Of a stretch of DNA of 64,000 nt, positions 10,287 through 21,308 are shown piece by piece. The DNA comes from Taxillus chinensis (taxonomy: Eukaryota > Streptophyta > Magnoliopsida > Santalales > Loranthaceae): the NCBI GenBank assembly GCA_023512835.1, contig CM042084.1, forward strand, positions 52,243,531-52,307,530. The letters are read 5' to 3'. The position numbers and the translations under genes were made by a program. Within the stretch, counting starts at the first letter, position 1; each line of letters starts with the position of its first letter. Below the pieces are notes generated by a model, which made no database searches, was not told the DNA's origin, and saw only the letters and a program-made list of their open reading frames with translations.

Positions 10287-10929
10287 ATCGACTTTTACGG
10301 TGCAATTTCAGGTGATGGATATTACACCCTACTATAGCTATTTATTAGGAAGACCTTGGATCCACATGGAAGGAGCAGTGCCGTCAAACCTCCACCAAAA
10401 GATGAAATTTGCAATGAGAGATCAGCTCATTAGCATCTCTGGGGAAATAAGTTTCCCAGTCACCAAGCCAGCATCGGTTCCTAATGTTGAGAACAACGAA
10501 GATATACTAGAATGCTCCTATCGGGCGTTTGAGATGGTGAATGTCACTTCTGCCCCAATCCATTATCTCTCGAACGCTACAAGAATGGTCGCAGCCACCA
10601 TGATCGAACAGGGGTACAAACCAGGGCAAGGATTAGGCCCAAGAGCTCAAGGAATTCAGAAATCGTTGACCATTCGAGAAAATACCGAGAAGTTTGGGTT
10701 AGGCTACATGCCTATAAGAGCTGACAGACAAAGGGAAGCTACCAAGAACAGGGAAATCAGAATGGCAAAGTTGCAGAAAAGACCAGTACAAGAACCAAGG
10801 AGGAGCTTTCCCCCCTTACATGATACTTTTCAGAGTGGGGGGTTTATCCACAAAAGCCAAGCCGAAACTAAAACTGCGACTGTGGCTGCACTGGACACAG
10901 ACAAGCATGCACCAAGCGAGATGGTTTAG
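10287..10929 (+). pseudogene. Tat/Ogre element: protease C-terminus and G-patch domain
   Basis: Continues the protease after the solo LTR: VQFQVMDITPYYSYLLGRPW and AVPSNLHQKMKF are typical Tat/Ogre sequence. At about 10590-10720 follows a glycine-rich G-patch-like segment (IEQGYKPGQGLGPRAQGIQ ... ENTEKFGLGYMP), a putative nucleic-acid-binding module also seen in related plant elements. The frame stays open to the TAG at 10927-10929. This is one of the better-preserved pieces of the old element. Confidence 0.85.
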
Positions 10930-11176
10930 TTGGTGCGAGAAGATCCCAACCAGCCATTGAACAATTGGACCAGCCTAGACCTCCCCATAATGTAATGCTT
11001 ATCGGGTCACTGGGATTTAATGTATTCTATTTTAACGTCTTTGAAGTGGTGAACATTTGTTTTTATTAAAAGCTTTCCAATAAAATGTACCTTTTTTCAA
11101 ATGTTTCATGGTGCATTCCATTCATGACATATGCATATCATATTTGGTTACCAACTTGTCATTATCTTATAAGCAG
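10930..11176 (+). other. putative Ogre-type intron before RT
   Basis: AT-rich noncoding stretch between the protease/G-patch frame and the RT frame. It ends in a pyrimidine-rich tract and AAGCAG at 11171-11176, a plausible splice acceptor, just before a frame reading NKNIVYESE. Ogre elements are known for an intron here. The donor is not clear to me. Confidence 0.5.
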
Positions 11177-11547
11177 GTATCACAATGTCAATAAAAACAT
11201 CGTATACGAAAGCGAAACAAGATGCCTAAGGTTTGACCAAAGTCCAAACTGGGAGTGGGCAGTGTTTGAAGCTGATGAGAATGAGTTTAGAGGAGACACC
11301 CGAGCTACCGGGAGAGATCATACGCCTATTGGAAAAGGACGATCGCTTATCCATTCCAAGAGAGGACCCAGTAGAAACAGTGAATTTGGGGACGGTTTCC
11401 GAACCAAGAGAATCGAGGGTAGGGACTTTAATAGCTACCGATATCAAAAAGCAATTAATCGAGCTGTTAAGGAGCTACGTCGACGTTTTTGCATGGTCAT
11501 ACCAAGATATGCCAGGATTAGACACTAACATAGTACAACATCACATA
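11177..11547 (+). pseudogene. Tat/Ogre element: start of reverse transcriptase
   Basis: N-terminal RT region: RLLEKDDRLSIPREDPVETV, then LRSYVDVFAWSYQDMPGLD (about 11470-11520), the block just upstream of the RT core in Tat elements. The coding sequence is cut at 11547 by the Tat-type LTR and continues at 36984 with VKPKCKPVQQKLRRM. The join after removing the insertion and one TSD copy matches the family's normal order. Confidence 0.85.
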
Positions 11548-12029
11548 CTAGTTGTTGGACCCCATTTTGTCCAGGTTGGATATACTAACCCCATTTGGTG
11601 TATATACCCTTTTGCCCATGCCATATACCTTGTTGAACAGGTCCTTAGAGATTTCCTGCGATTTGCACAAGATGGATGCATTGACACGAACTGGGAAGCC
11701 CAAAATGGATAACCATTGCTACAAGTCCCTAAAGTACCCCAAGACCAATACCAGGGGATAGAGGAGGAAATTTGGAGAATAACGCACTTGACTAAGCTTA
11801 ATTCCGATGAAAAACGAAGAAGTTATGGCCAAAACAATTTTCGTTGGAAAAAGTCAAACTTGCCAAAAGACGGTCAATGCCCCTGGTCAAACTTCCCAGA
11901 AAAGTGACTATGTGAAGTTCTCGAAAACATCTATTTAGGCAAATACAGGCCTTCCCAAACAATCCCCCAAAGTTCACCCATTTTGGCATTTTTGGTGGGG
12001 GTAAAAAGGTAATTAAAAAATAGGGTTGG

Positions 12030-12490
12030 CCGTTGACCGTTGACCTTCGACCTGCCGACACTTCGACCCATTGACCTTCGAAGCCTCGAAGCCTCGAAGC
12101 TCTGAAGCCTCGAAGCCTCAAAGCGTCGAAGCTCGAAGCCTCGAAGCATCGAAGATTCGAACCCTCGAAGCCCCGCTGCAGACACTCCGACCTTCAACCC
12201 TTCGATCCTTGACCCTCGAAGCCTATAAACCTTCGACCTGCCGACACTCCGACCTTCGACCCTTCGACCCTTGACCTTCAAACCCTGTGAGTCTTCGACC
12301 CTTCGACCCGTCCAACCTTCAACCTACCGACACTTCGACCCGTTGACTGTTGACCTTCGACCTGCCGACACTTCGACCCATTGACCGTTGACCTTCGACC
12401 CACCGAAGTTTCGACCCTCCGAAACTTCGACCCTGCCGACACTTCGACCCTGCCGACACTCCGACCCGCCGACAATCTGACCCTTTGACC
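12030..12490 (+). repeat. degenerate CTTCGACC / TCGAAGCC array
   Basis: About 460 bases of irregular short repeats built on TTCGACC, CGAAGCCT and GCCGACACTTCGACC. Spacing is irregular (7-20 bases). Long frames on both strands through it are simple-sequence artefacts. Confidence 0.85.
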
Positions 12491-12998
12491 TCTAACTTTC
12501 ATCTGTTTGGCTTCTTGCGCTGGCTCTCTCGTTGATTATTCACGAGACACCTTTTAATGAGCTAGCCATCTGACAGAATCATTTTTCAATGCCTGTCAGT
12601 CACATGGACTAAATGAAAAATTTAAAAAGGACAAACACGAGCTGCACAGGTCGCCAGACCACCCGACAACGCACAAAATCTGGAAGTAAAATAAGGGAAT
12701 CAATAATACAGCATTAAATGTTGCAATCAATGTAATCCAGCCAAATACTTTAAAATGCAGTCTTCTGTTCAGGCGGAAGAGAAGTTCGAAAAAGAGAAAA
12801 AATAGAGAGAGATTACGCCCAAGCTGCTTCCCTGATCAAAGAGAGAGAGAAAACACCCAGAGTTCAAAATCAAAATCGCCCCAGATTTTCGCCCAACTTT
12901 CTCCCTTTCCCAAAACCAAAATCGCCCCTCTTTCCCTCTTTCTTGTTTCAGCTCTCTTTTTCCCAGAAAACGAAAAGCACAAAAACAACCCGTTCTGC

Positions 12999-14502
12999 TG
13001 ATAACGTGCATTTTATGCCGTTATTCTAGTGTTTATTTAGGATGTTTAAGAGCATGATTAGAGCCTTATTGCTTCATATATCATATATATTTGCTCTAAC
13101 CCCTAGGAAGATGCTATTTGCAAATACATGCGCTTTTAAGCTGTTTTGGCAGGTTTTGGACCTCACTTTTGACATAGTAGATGGCCTCAAACAATTTGCG
13201 TGCAAGAACAAAAGTTTCTTAGAATGATGTCATCTACCTACCACAGAAATTTCAGAGCATTTGGAGCTGAACGTGAATTCACCCATATCACGTGCAAGCC
13301 TATTTTTGCCTCTCAGGCCTCTACATGATGCAAGGAAGCTTGGGGAGAAGTTTGAGCTGATTTGGAGGTGCACGTGAATTCACCATATCACGTGCAAATT
13401 GGCGTGCAGAGATATTTTTGGACCGATCCAATCGTTTTTCCATGCTGATCATTTGTTCCTGAAGGCCCAAGTCCAAATTGTGGATGGAAGATAGAGTTTT
13501 TAATGTTTCAAGTGTTACTTATCAAAACTACGCCGTTTTGATAAGTGGGCTAGGTTACACACCTCAAGGCCCATCCAAACTCTATAAATAAGAGCTCCAC
13601 GCCCTCTCGCTATGCATGCCTAACCCCCACACACGTTTTAGAGAGAGAGAGAGAGGCTCCACGACTTGGAGGTGCTCCTTGACCTAGGAGAGCAGCCGTC
13701 GCAGCAGCCGTCGCGGATTTTGGAGCCCTGGATTTGAAGCTTTCTTGTGCGCGTGATCAAGAAGAAGATGTTGAGCTTTTCTCGCTTTGTGTTTGCTTGT
13801 AATCATGCGTGAGTAGTCTTTTAATCTAGGGGAGCAATGTAGCCCCTTGTTGTTTTCTTTGTGTTTATGAATATTGGGTTTGGATGATTGAGTTTTGCAT
13901 GTTTTATGAATCTGTTCTTAAGTTCTATCTTTGGATGTACACCTTGGTATTCTTAGCCTTAGTCTGGGGCGGATTGAGATTCATAACTTATTTGTGATTG
14001 GTGTGATCATTATCCTTTTGCAAGTATGATTTATTGGCTTTGCATGTTTGTGTGTTTAGATGACCATTCCTGGCATACAACTCTTAAAAGGACCTCAATG
14101 ACCATTTGTTGTCCTTGGCCTTGTGTTTAACATGTTTTCAATCGGACAACCCTAATATCATGAACCAAGAGAGATAACATAGGGAGGTGAAATTGTGACC
14201 CTAGATGCTTTTAATCCTTGAATCTTAATCCTAAAATCACTTTACTTTCTTTGTTTATTTAGAAAACCAAATAAAAATTAGATCTTTAGTTTAAAAAAGA
14301 AAACTTTTTGCCAAGACATTTTATAGAACAATAGTAATTGGGTGTTTTGATTTGAGAACTAGAGAACTAGGTTAATCCCTGTGGGTTCGACCCCTTTCTT
14401 GCTGCTATTCTTTTTAGTGCAAACTTAGGGAATTTATTATTTTGAAGAGAGATTTAACGACATTAGCTAGCTCTTTTAGAGGCTAAAAAATCTTGTCTGT
14501 CA
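12999..14502 (+). repeat. Athila element 5' LTR
   Basis: 1504 bases. U3 holds paired CACGTGAATT/TCACGTGC half-sites (13270-13410), one ACGC-core version of the TCAAAAC inverted repeat (about 13519), TATAAATA at 13583-13590 and a GA-repeat at 13640. It aligns along its length with 34128-35628; most differences are small indels at CTG/CAG sites. Confidence 0.95.
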
Positions 14503-14505
14503 AAT

Positions 14506-14522
14506 TGGCGCCATGTTGGGGA
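14506..14522 (+). other. primer-binding site (tRNA-Asp-like)
   Basis: TGGCGCCATGTTGGGGA, three bases after the LTR. It resembles the Athila site TGGCGCCGTTGCCGGGGA with a few changes. Confidence 0.75.
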
Positions 14523-14711
14523 TTCAACGGTTAACTAGTTTTTAAAATCAACATTGAGTGAAATTGTTTGAATTCCGATCTTGGTGTTTTATTTTGTCTT
14601 TTATTTTCTGTTATTTTGTGTTCTTTATTTGTTTATTTTGCATTGTTCGGAGTCCTGGGTGTGTTCTTGTTGTTGTTTACAGGAACATACATCAAGGATT
14701 CCTAGTTGTGC

Positions 14712-15960
14712 ATGCAAAGAGAGGAGGATATACAATTTACGCGGGAACCTGAAAGGTTGTTCGAGCTCGTCGTAGAGCGGCTAGGGAAGCAAGACGTGAA
14801 GCGGAAGAAGCATTGCAAGGCTTGGAGCAATCCGTAGGCGATCTGATGGCAGATCTCGGACCTGATGGTGGTGCACCGCAAGGAGGGGCCAATTACAATG
14901 GCCAATATCCAGAAGAAGAGGGTAATAGGTTTATGCCCTGAACCTTCTTAGATTATGCAAGGCCGATGATGTCGACCATTATTCGGGATTCGGCAGACAA
15001 GAGTCCAAGCAAATAGCTTTGAGGTGAAGCCGGCGTTGATCAACATGGTGAGCAACAACGCGTTTGGAGGAACAGCCGTGGACGATCCACACCAGCATTT
15101 GATGAGGTTCTACCAGGTGTGTGACACCATCAAGATCAACAACGTGTCGGAGGAGGCCATAAAGCTAAGGCTTTTCCCTTTCTCTTTAAGGGAAAGAGCT
15201 CTTGGCTGGTTCAACATCCGCCAACAGGTTCAATCAACACTTGGGAGGAGATGCAGACCAAGTTCATGTCAAAGTATTTCCCTCCTTCCAAGGTGATCCA
15301 GCTTAGAGGAGAGATTAGCGGAGTTCAGGCAAGATGAGATGGAGACTCTTCATGAAGCTTGGGAGCGTTTCAAAGACTTAGTGAGAAGATGCCCTGATCA
15401 TGGAAGGCCCCGGTGGATTCAAATTGAATCTTTCTACACAGGTCTTCGGTCCCATTCACAAGACAAGGTGAATGCATTTCTTGGAGGATGCTTGATGAAT
15501 CTAGAGCTCGACGCAAGAGAGAGCTACTTGGAGAGGCTGTCATTAGCTGATTGGCGGTGGTCTAATGTGCGTACTTCAAAGCCAAGGGAGAAGATTGCTT
15601 CAGTTGAAAATTCTTCCAATGATGTGCAAGCACGATTCAAGCTTTAGTGAAAGGCATGGAAGTATTGGCTCTTAAAGTTGAAGGATCACAAGCTTTACCA
15701 GTAGTTGAGCGGGGGGCTGGAGTGGAGCCCGAAGAAGCAAATTATGTTGGAGGAAAGGGCTTGTACCGAAACAGCAATTTTATCCTCAACAACAACAACT
15801 AGGGTACAACCGGAATCAGCAGCAATCTCAACCATTTCGTAGAACTCGGAACCGAGGGGAGATACCTCATTTCAAGACAAATATGTGCCCCCGGGGATTA
15901 AGCGGGAATCCGTATGCTACGGATAATTATTTGCACCCACCTCCAGGATTCGAGCGAAAC
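14712..15960 (+). pseudogene. Athila gag, broken
   Basis: Capsid-type protein that packages the RNA. An ATG at 14712 opens MQREEDIQF; frameshifts follow near 14760 and 14990. The conserved Athila gag core is clear at 15024-15200 (ALINMVSNNAFGG, CDTIKINNVSEEAIKLRLF, ERALGWF) and 15339-15650 (ETLHEAWERFKDLVRRCPDH). A Q/P-rich tail with YPQQQQL-like sequence runs to about 15960. At least four frame changes or stops, so no functional protein. Confidence 0.85.
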
Positions 15961-16002
15961 TAAACCTCGGCCTCAACAAGAAAGAGGAAGGGTATATCGA
16001 AT

Positions 16003-17400
16003 GTGGATGAGCCAACCAAAAGAGAGGATAATTTGGAGGAAAGGGTAGTCACACTAGAATCTTCAATTCAGAATATGGAGACTTCATTTAAGAGTATGGA
16101 GAAGTTACTTGTGAGCATGGCACGTAATGCTAATCAAAGGGTGTCAACCAACACTTTTCCAAGTGACACTGAGGTGAACCCCAAGGAGAGTTGCAAGGCT
16201 ATCACTCTAAGGAGCGGGAAGAAACTGAATGAAGCTGAGGAGCCTAAGAAGAAGGCAATTCCAGAAGAACAAAGCAGACCCTTGGAAGCTGATGACCAAG
16301 GAAAATCAGATAAAGCTGAAGAAAAAGTGCAAGAAAAGAAGGACAAGCAGCTGAGTCAAGACAGAATAGCTGAAGAACAGAAGCAAGAGCTCAGGCCTAG
16401 TATGCCATTTCCTCAGAGGCTGAGGAACCAGAGGGTTGAAGAAGAGTATGAGCGCTTCCTGAGTTTGTTCAAGAAGCTTGAGATTAACATTCCATTTGTG
16501 GAAGTTTTGGAGCAGATGCCTAGGTACAGAAAATACATTAAAGATTTTGTGACAAAGAAGAGGAAATATGGGGATCATGAGACGGTGGCGATCACTAACG
16601 AGGTGAGCAGGTGTTGTTCAACGAGTTTGCCCATCAAGCATAAAGATCCAGGCAGCTTTAATCTCCCTTGTGTGATTGGCAATGCATCGCAAAGCAGCAG
16701 GCCCTATGTGATTTAGGGGCCAGCATCAATTTGATTTCCTTTGCTTTGTACAAGCGACTTGGGCTTAAGGGCATGAAGCCCACTTCCATATCATTGCGGT
16801 TACAGACCGGTCCACCTGGAAGGCCTGAAGGAATCATTGAAGATGTGCTAGTTAAAGTGGGCTCCTTCATATTTCCAGCAGATTTTGTTGTTTTGGAGAT
16901 GGAAGAAGATAGAGGAGTTCACTACTCCTTGGAAGACCGTTTCTCGAACGGGTTGTGCATTGATTGATGTTGCTCAAGGGCAGCTAACTCTGAGAATTAA
17001 TGAGGAAACCTTAGTCTTCCACATGGGGAAGGCTCTGCAAGGTCAAGAGGAGGAGGATTGCCTTTGGATTGAAGACCTTGAGGAATTGGTGGAAGATTAC
17101 TTGGCAGAAGAAATTACCACCACCAATGATGGAGCCCTTCAACTTATAGAAGCTCAACAAGATGAAGAGATGTACTTGACAGCCGAGGAAGATGAGCAAA
17201 TTACAAACTCTTTGGAGCAAGCCGAGGAGGAAAAAGAAGATGACGTGCATCCAACTCCAGAACCGAAGGAGCTGCCTGGACACCTAAGGTATGAATTTCT
17301 AGACTCTACAAATCAATTCCCTGTCATTGTTGCTTCTAATTTGAATGATGTGGAGTGTACTCAATTGTTAAAGTCCTTAGGAAACACAAAAAGGCCCTAG
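16003..17400 (+). pseudogene. Athila gag-pol linker and aspartic protease
   Basis: First frame 16003-16716: KESCKAITLRSGKKL, a charged K/E-rich segment, PFPQRLRNQRVEEEYERFL and KKLEINIPFVEVLEQMPRY, all typical of Athila. A +1 shift near 16690 leads to the protease, with ALCDLGASINLI (active-site aspartate in DLGAS, about 16710) and KGMKPTSISLRLQTG. Another shift near 16960 gives LIDVAQGQLTLRINEE and an acidic E/D-rich linker ending ELPGHLRYEFLDSTNQFPV. The protease would process the polyprotein. Broken by two or more frameshifts. Confidence 0.88.
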
Positions 17401-18225
17401 GATGGAACATTGAAGACATTAGGGGTATTAGTCCAGGGATTTGCATGCATAAGATTTTAATGAATGATGATTTTAAACCCAGCTGAAAGACAAAGAAGAT
17501 TAAACCCTGCTATGAAAGAAGTTGTTAGAAAAGAAATTTTAAAATGGAAAAATGCGGGAATAATTTATGCTATTTCGGATAGTGAGTGGGTGAGTCCATT
17601 GCATGTTGTGCCCAAGAAAGGGGGCATGACCGTGATTAAAAATGAGAAAAAATGAATTGATCCCATCTCAACTTGTGACGGGGTGGAGAGTGTGTGTTGA
17701 CTATAGGAAGGTGAACAAGGCCACTAGGAAGGATCATTTTCCTCTTCCTTTCATTGACCAAATGTTGGATAGTTAGCTGGCTATAGTCACTACCCGCTTT
17801 TTAGATGGCTATTCCAGGTATAATCAGATCATGGTTAAGCCCGAGGACCAAGAAAAGACCACCTTCACGTGCCCTTTTGGCACATTTGCATTTAGGAGAA
17901 TGCCATTTGGGCTTTGTAATGCCCCTGCCACCTTTCAAAGGTGTATGATGGCTATTTTTCAGGGTTTGGTTGAGGAGATCATGGAGGTCTTCATGGATGA
18001 CTTCTCGGTGTTTGGTTCCTCTTACCAACGGTCTTGAGAAATCTAGATGTGGTCTTAGAGAGATGTGAAGAGAAGGAACTAGTCCTAAATTGGGAGAAAT
18101 GCCATTTCATGGTAACAGAGGGGATAGTTCTAGGACACAAGGTGTCCGCACATGGTTTGGAGGTAGACAAGGCAAAAATCTCCACTATTGAGACTCGCCA
18201 CCTCCAACCAATGAAAAAGGAGTGA
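17401..18225 (+). pseudogene. Athila reverse transcriptase, broken
   Basis: Fragments in several frames: RRLNPAMKEVVRKEILKW and [17 protein letters not shown] (17490-17640), then an interrupted [19 protein letters not shown] (17695-17750) and GYSRYNQIMV. The best block, 17831-18037, has CPFGTFAFRRMPFGLCNAP and the catalytic FMDD at 17990-18001 with both aspartates. NWEKCHFMVTEGIVLGHKVS follows at 18085-18150. Stops and frameshifts at about 17465, 17655, 17775, 18035 and 18225. Confidence 0.9.
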
Positions 18226-18790
18226 GAAGTTTCCTTGGCCATGCTGGCTTTTATAGGAGATTTATTAAGGACTTCTCAAAAATTGCAAAACCCATGAGTA
18301 GGTTGTTAGAAAAAGACACAAGCTTTGAGTTTAATGAAGATTGCTTAGAAGCTTTTAACATCCTCAAGGGTAAGTTAGTCACTGCACCTGTTATAGTTAC
18401 ACTGACGGGCTCAACCTTTTGAGCTAATGTGTGATGCGAGTGATTATGCTGTGGGGGTAGTCTTAGGGCAAAGGCGAGAAAAGGTGTTTAGGGTCATTTA
18501 CTATGCTAGTAAGACCTTAGATGATGCTCAACGGAACTATACCACCACCGAGAAAGAGTTCGTTAGTTGTGGTTTATGGTGCAACAAGTTTAGACCCTAC
18601 CTTTTGGGGGTCTAAAGTCATTGTTTATACCGATCATGCTGCATTGAAATATTTGTTTGCTAAAAAAGAAGCTAAGCCACGCTTGATTAGATGGGTTCTC
18701 CTCTTACAGGAATTTGACCTTGAAATTAGAGACACAAAGGGAGCCCTAAATTCTGTGGCTGATCACCTCTCCCGTGTGGAGAATGCACCT
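18226..18790 (+). pseudogene. Athila RNase H, broken
   Basis: RSFLGHAGFYRRFIKDFSK (18225-18285) links RT to RNase H. Catalytic-type residues: CDASDYAVG (about 18430), the glutamate in [19 protein letters not shown] (about 18625) and VADHLSRVE (about 18755). Frame breaks near 18422 and 18600 split the domain. All four acidic positions are still present across the frames. Confidence 0.9.
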
Positions 18791-20070
18791 AAGTCTCTAC
18801 CCATTGTAGATGACTTTCCTGATGAGAAGTTGTTTGAGGTGCATCATCTTCCTTGGTTTGCTGATATAGCAAATTATTTAGCCACCGGGTTCATACCCAA
18901 ACAGTTAGACTACCACCAGAGAAAGAAATTGGTAGTGGATGCTAGGAAATACATTTGGGAAGACCCAATTCTTTATAGGAGGTGTCCAGACCAAATCATA
19001 AGAAAGTGTGTCCTTGAGGAGGAGGTAGATGACATAATACATCATTGTCATGCATCACATTATGGGGGCCACTTTGGGGTGCGGAGAACCGTGGCTAAGA
19101 TCATGCGGTGTGGCTTTTATTGGCCTCACATGGTGAAAGACACCTATGTCTACATCAAAAAGTGTGATAGATGTCAAAGGGTAGGTGGTTTGTCTAGGAA
19201 AAATGAGATGCCCTTAACCGGAATCCTTCCGGTTGAAATTTTTGACATTTGGGGCATTGACTTCATGGGGCCATTCCCCAATTCCGATGGGTATTCATAC
19301 ATTTTGCTTGCTGTGGATTATGTGTCTAAGTGGGTAGAAGCTATTCCTACTAGAGTGAATGATGCTAGGGTTGTGACTCACTACTTACAAGGAACATCTT
19401 TAGCCGTTTTGGGACACCAAGGGCTATAATCAGTGATGAGGGTAGTCATTTCTGCAATAAATTGTTTGATAAATTATTGAACAAGTATGGTGTCACTCAT
19501 AGGAAGTCTTTAGCTTACCACCCACAAGCTAATGGACAAGCGAAGTGTCCAACAGAGAGATTAAGGCCATTTTAGAGAAAACCTGTTGGAGCCAATAGGA
19601 AAGATTGGTCTCAAAGGCTTGATGAAGCCTTATGGGCATATAGGACAGCTTACAAAACTCCCATTGGGATGTCACCTTACCGTATTCTATATGGTAAGGC
19701 ATGTCACTTGCCTGTGGAACTAGAACACAAGGCTCATTGGGCCTTGAAGAAGTTAAATTTCAACCCACAAGAGATCAAGGAGCTTAGGATGACTCAATTA
19801 ATCGAGTTAGATGAGCTTAGGTTGGATGCCTATGATAGTGCTAAATTTTACAAAGAAAGAACTAAGAAATGGCATGATAGGCAACTCAACAATGAACCTT
19901 TAACCTTAGGACAGAAAGTTCTTCTATTTAACACAAGGTTGAGGTTATTTCCTGGCAAATTAAGGTCCAAGTGGATGGGACCTTTTGTGATAATTGATAA
20001 GAAGCCATATGGGAGCTTTGAGCTCCAAGTTGTAGATGGCAAGAAATTTTGGGTGAATGGCAATAGCTGA
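18791..20070 (+). pseudogene. Athila integrase, broken
   Basis: The zinc module is intact in the frame 18521-19429: [10 protein letters not shown] (two His), then KKCDRCQR (two Cys). First core aspartate in WGIDFMGPF (about 19255). A frameshift near 19425 separates it from [11 protein letters not shown] with the second aspartate (about 19433). The expected glutamate segment at about 19540 is out of frame by one base. The C-terminus 19669-20070 carries [20 protein letters not shown] and the GPY/F-like module [19 protein letters not shown]. No chromodomain follows. Confidence 0.9.
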
Positions 20071-20171
20071 AACCTTACTTTGATTCAACTCGAGAGGGAG
20101 ATAGTTGATTCCCTCTCTTTCACCATTGCATGATCATCACCGAAAGTCTAGCTACAGACTTTAAATAAAGC

Positions 20172-20186
20172 GGTTGGGAGGCAACC
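20172..20186 (+). other. small hairpin after pol
   Basis: GGTTG-GGAGG-CAACC, about 100 bases after the end of pol. A version (TGGG...CCCA around AGGCAA, at 47661-47674) lies at the corresponding place in the minus-strand Athila element. Confidence 0.45.
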
Positions 20187-20394
20187 CAATGTTTATTGCT
20201 GTGTTTTATTTTATGTTATTTTCTCTTATTTGTTTTCTTCAATAAATTTGTTTGCAAGCTAACCATTGTGCAGGAGACTTTGTTCCTTTCTTAGCTAACC
20301 ATGTGCAGGATGAGCAAATTTTGGGTCCTGAACTTGTGGAATTGTTTTTAAAGTCAAAGTCAAGGAGCAAGGAGCAAGTGAAGCCCAAAAGTGC

Positions 20395-20980
20395 TTGAAG
20401 ATGGGCTCAAACAATTCACGTGCAAGAGTTAAAGATGGTCCATAATGCATAATCAACTCAGTGGAGAAATTTGGGCCAGTTTGGGCCTGAACGTGATTTT
20501 GCACGTGAATTGCCCAATTCACGTGCACCTCCTTTTGAGCTGTAACTTTCTGGAATGGTAGATGAAGACCATGTGAACCACGTTTACTCTTGCACGCGAA
20601 TTGCTAGCTGTCATATGGAGGCCCAAAAAATGCAAAATACCGATTTTAGCCCTCCTGAAGCTTCCTACAATTCACGTGCAGGAGGAAGTATTGTTGCCGC
20701 TCGGTGGGGACCCACCACCAAAGTTTGGGACGATTCGACCCGCACGCCAATTCAGCCAATTCACGTGCGAGAGGGTATTTTGGTCGAACACTCCGAAAAG
20801 TTAGGGGCACGTGTATCACGCCAATTGGAGCAACTTTCCTTTCGCACGCTATATAAAGGGAGGCCATCTTCAAAGGCTTCCACACCAAAATCACTTCGGA
20901 TCCGAGTATTAGAGAAGCTCGCCTTTTACTCTCTTGCTCTTCGGTTTTCTCGCTCTTGTTCTTATTTTCTCATTCCAAAG
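20395..20980 (+). promoter_or_regulatory. putative internal promoter for the second ORF
   Basis: Noncoding stretch between pol and the second ORF. It contains at least four CACGTG-type half-sites in LTR-like pairs (CACGTGAATTGCCCAATTCACGTG at 20501-20526 is the clearest), then TATATAAAGG at 20850-20859, 131 bases before the ATG at 20981. The same motif-TATA-leader order occurs in the element's LTR. Function is inferred from layout only. Confidence 0.5.
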
Positions 20981-21308
20981 ATGGTGCGCACAAGGAGGAC
21001 TGGCCAGGAGGAGGTGCACTCACCTAGTGCTGATAAGCCAACCTGAGGAGGAGATACTCTTGGGGCATGCTCTTGATATGCAAGCTTTGGAGGCTTCGTA
21101 GTCGGGCTGGGCTAGAGAGGTGGCCTGTTAAAATTCAAACTCGGGATTACAAAGGTTAGTATCCGCCACCAGCTATTTCCTATTCTCGCCTTACAAGACT
21201 TCTATGCATCCTGTCTCTGGGAGTGAGGATGAACCGATAGGGGTTGTGCAAGGGGTTTATGTCGGAATAACCCCTGATATTATTAGAAATTGCTTTAACC
21301 TCCCTGAA
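20981..21308 (+). pseudogene. Athila second ORF, N-terminal part, broken
   Basis: Starts MVRTRRTGQEEV at 20981; the minus-strand Athila element has MVRTRRA at the equivalent place. A TGA at 21044 interrupts it. GVVQGVYVGITPDIIRNCF at about 21240-21296 matches GVLISISPAMLRDCFDLP in the other copy and resembles the plant-specific domain annotated in databases as putative plant transposon protein. The gene is cut at 21308 by the minus-strand chromovirus and resumes at 30564. Not an envelope protein by sequence: no signal peptide or membrane segment is visible in the readable parts. Confidence 0.75.

Noticed and set aside
12071..12502. Frames made of EASKPRS-like or GRSVGR-like repeats
   Set aside because: Artefacts of the TTCGACC array on both strands.
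20981..21308. Envelope glycoprotein, as expected at this position in Athila
   Set aside because: No signal peptide, transmembrane segment or glycosylation pattern could be read in either element's second ORF.
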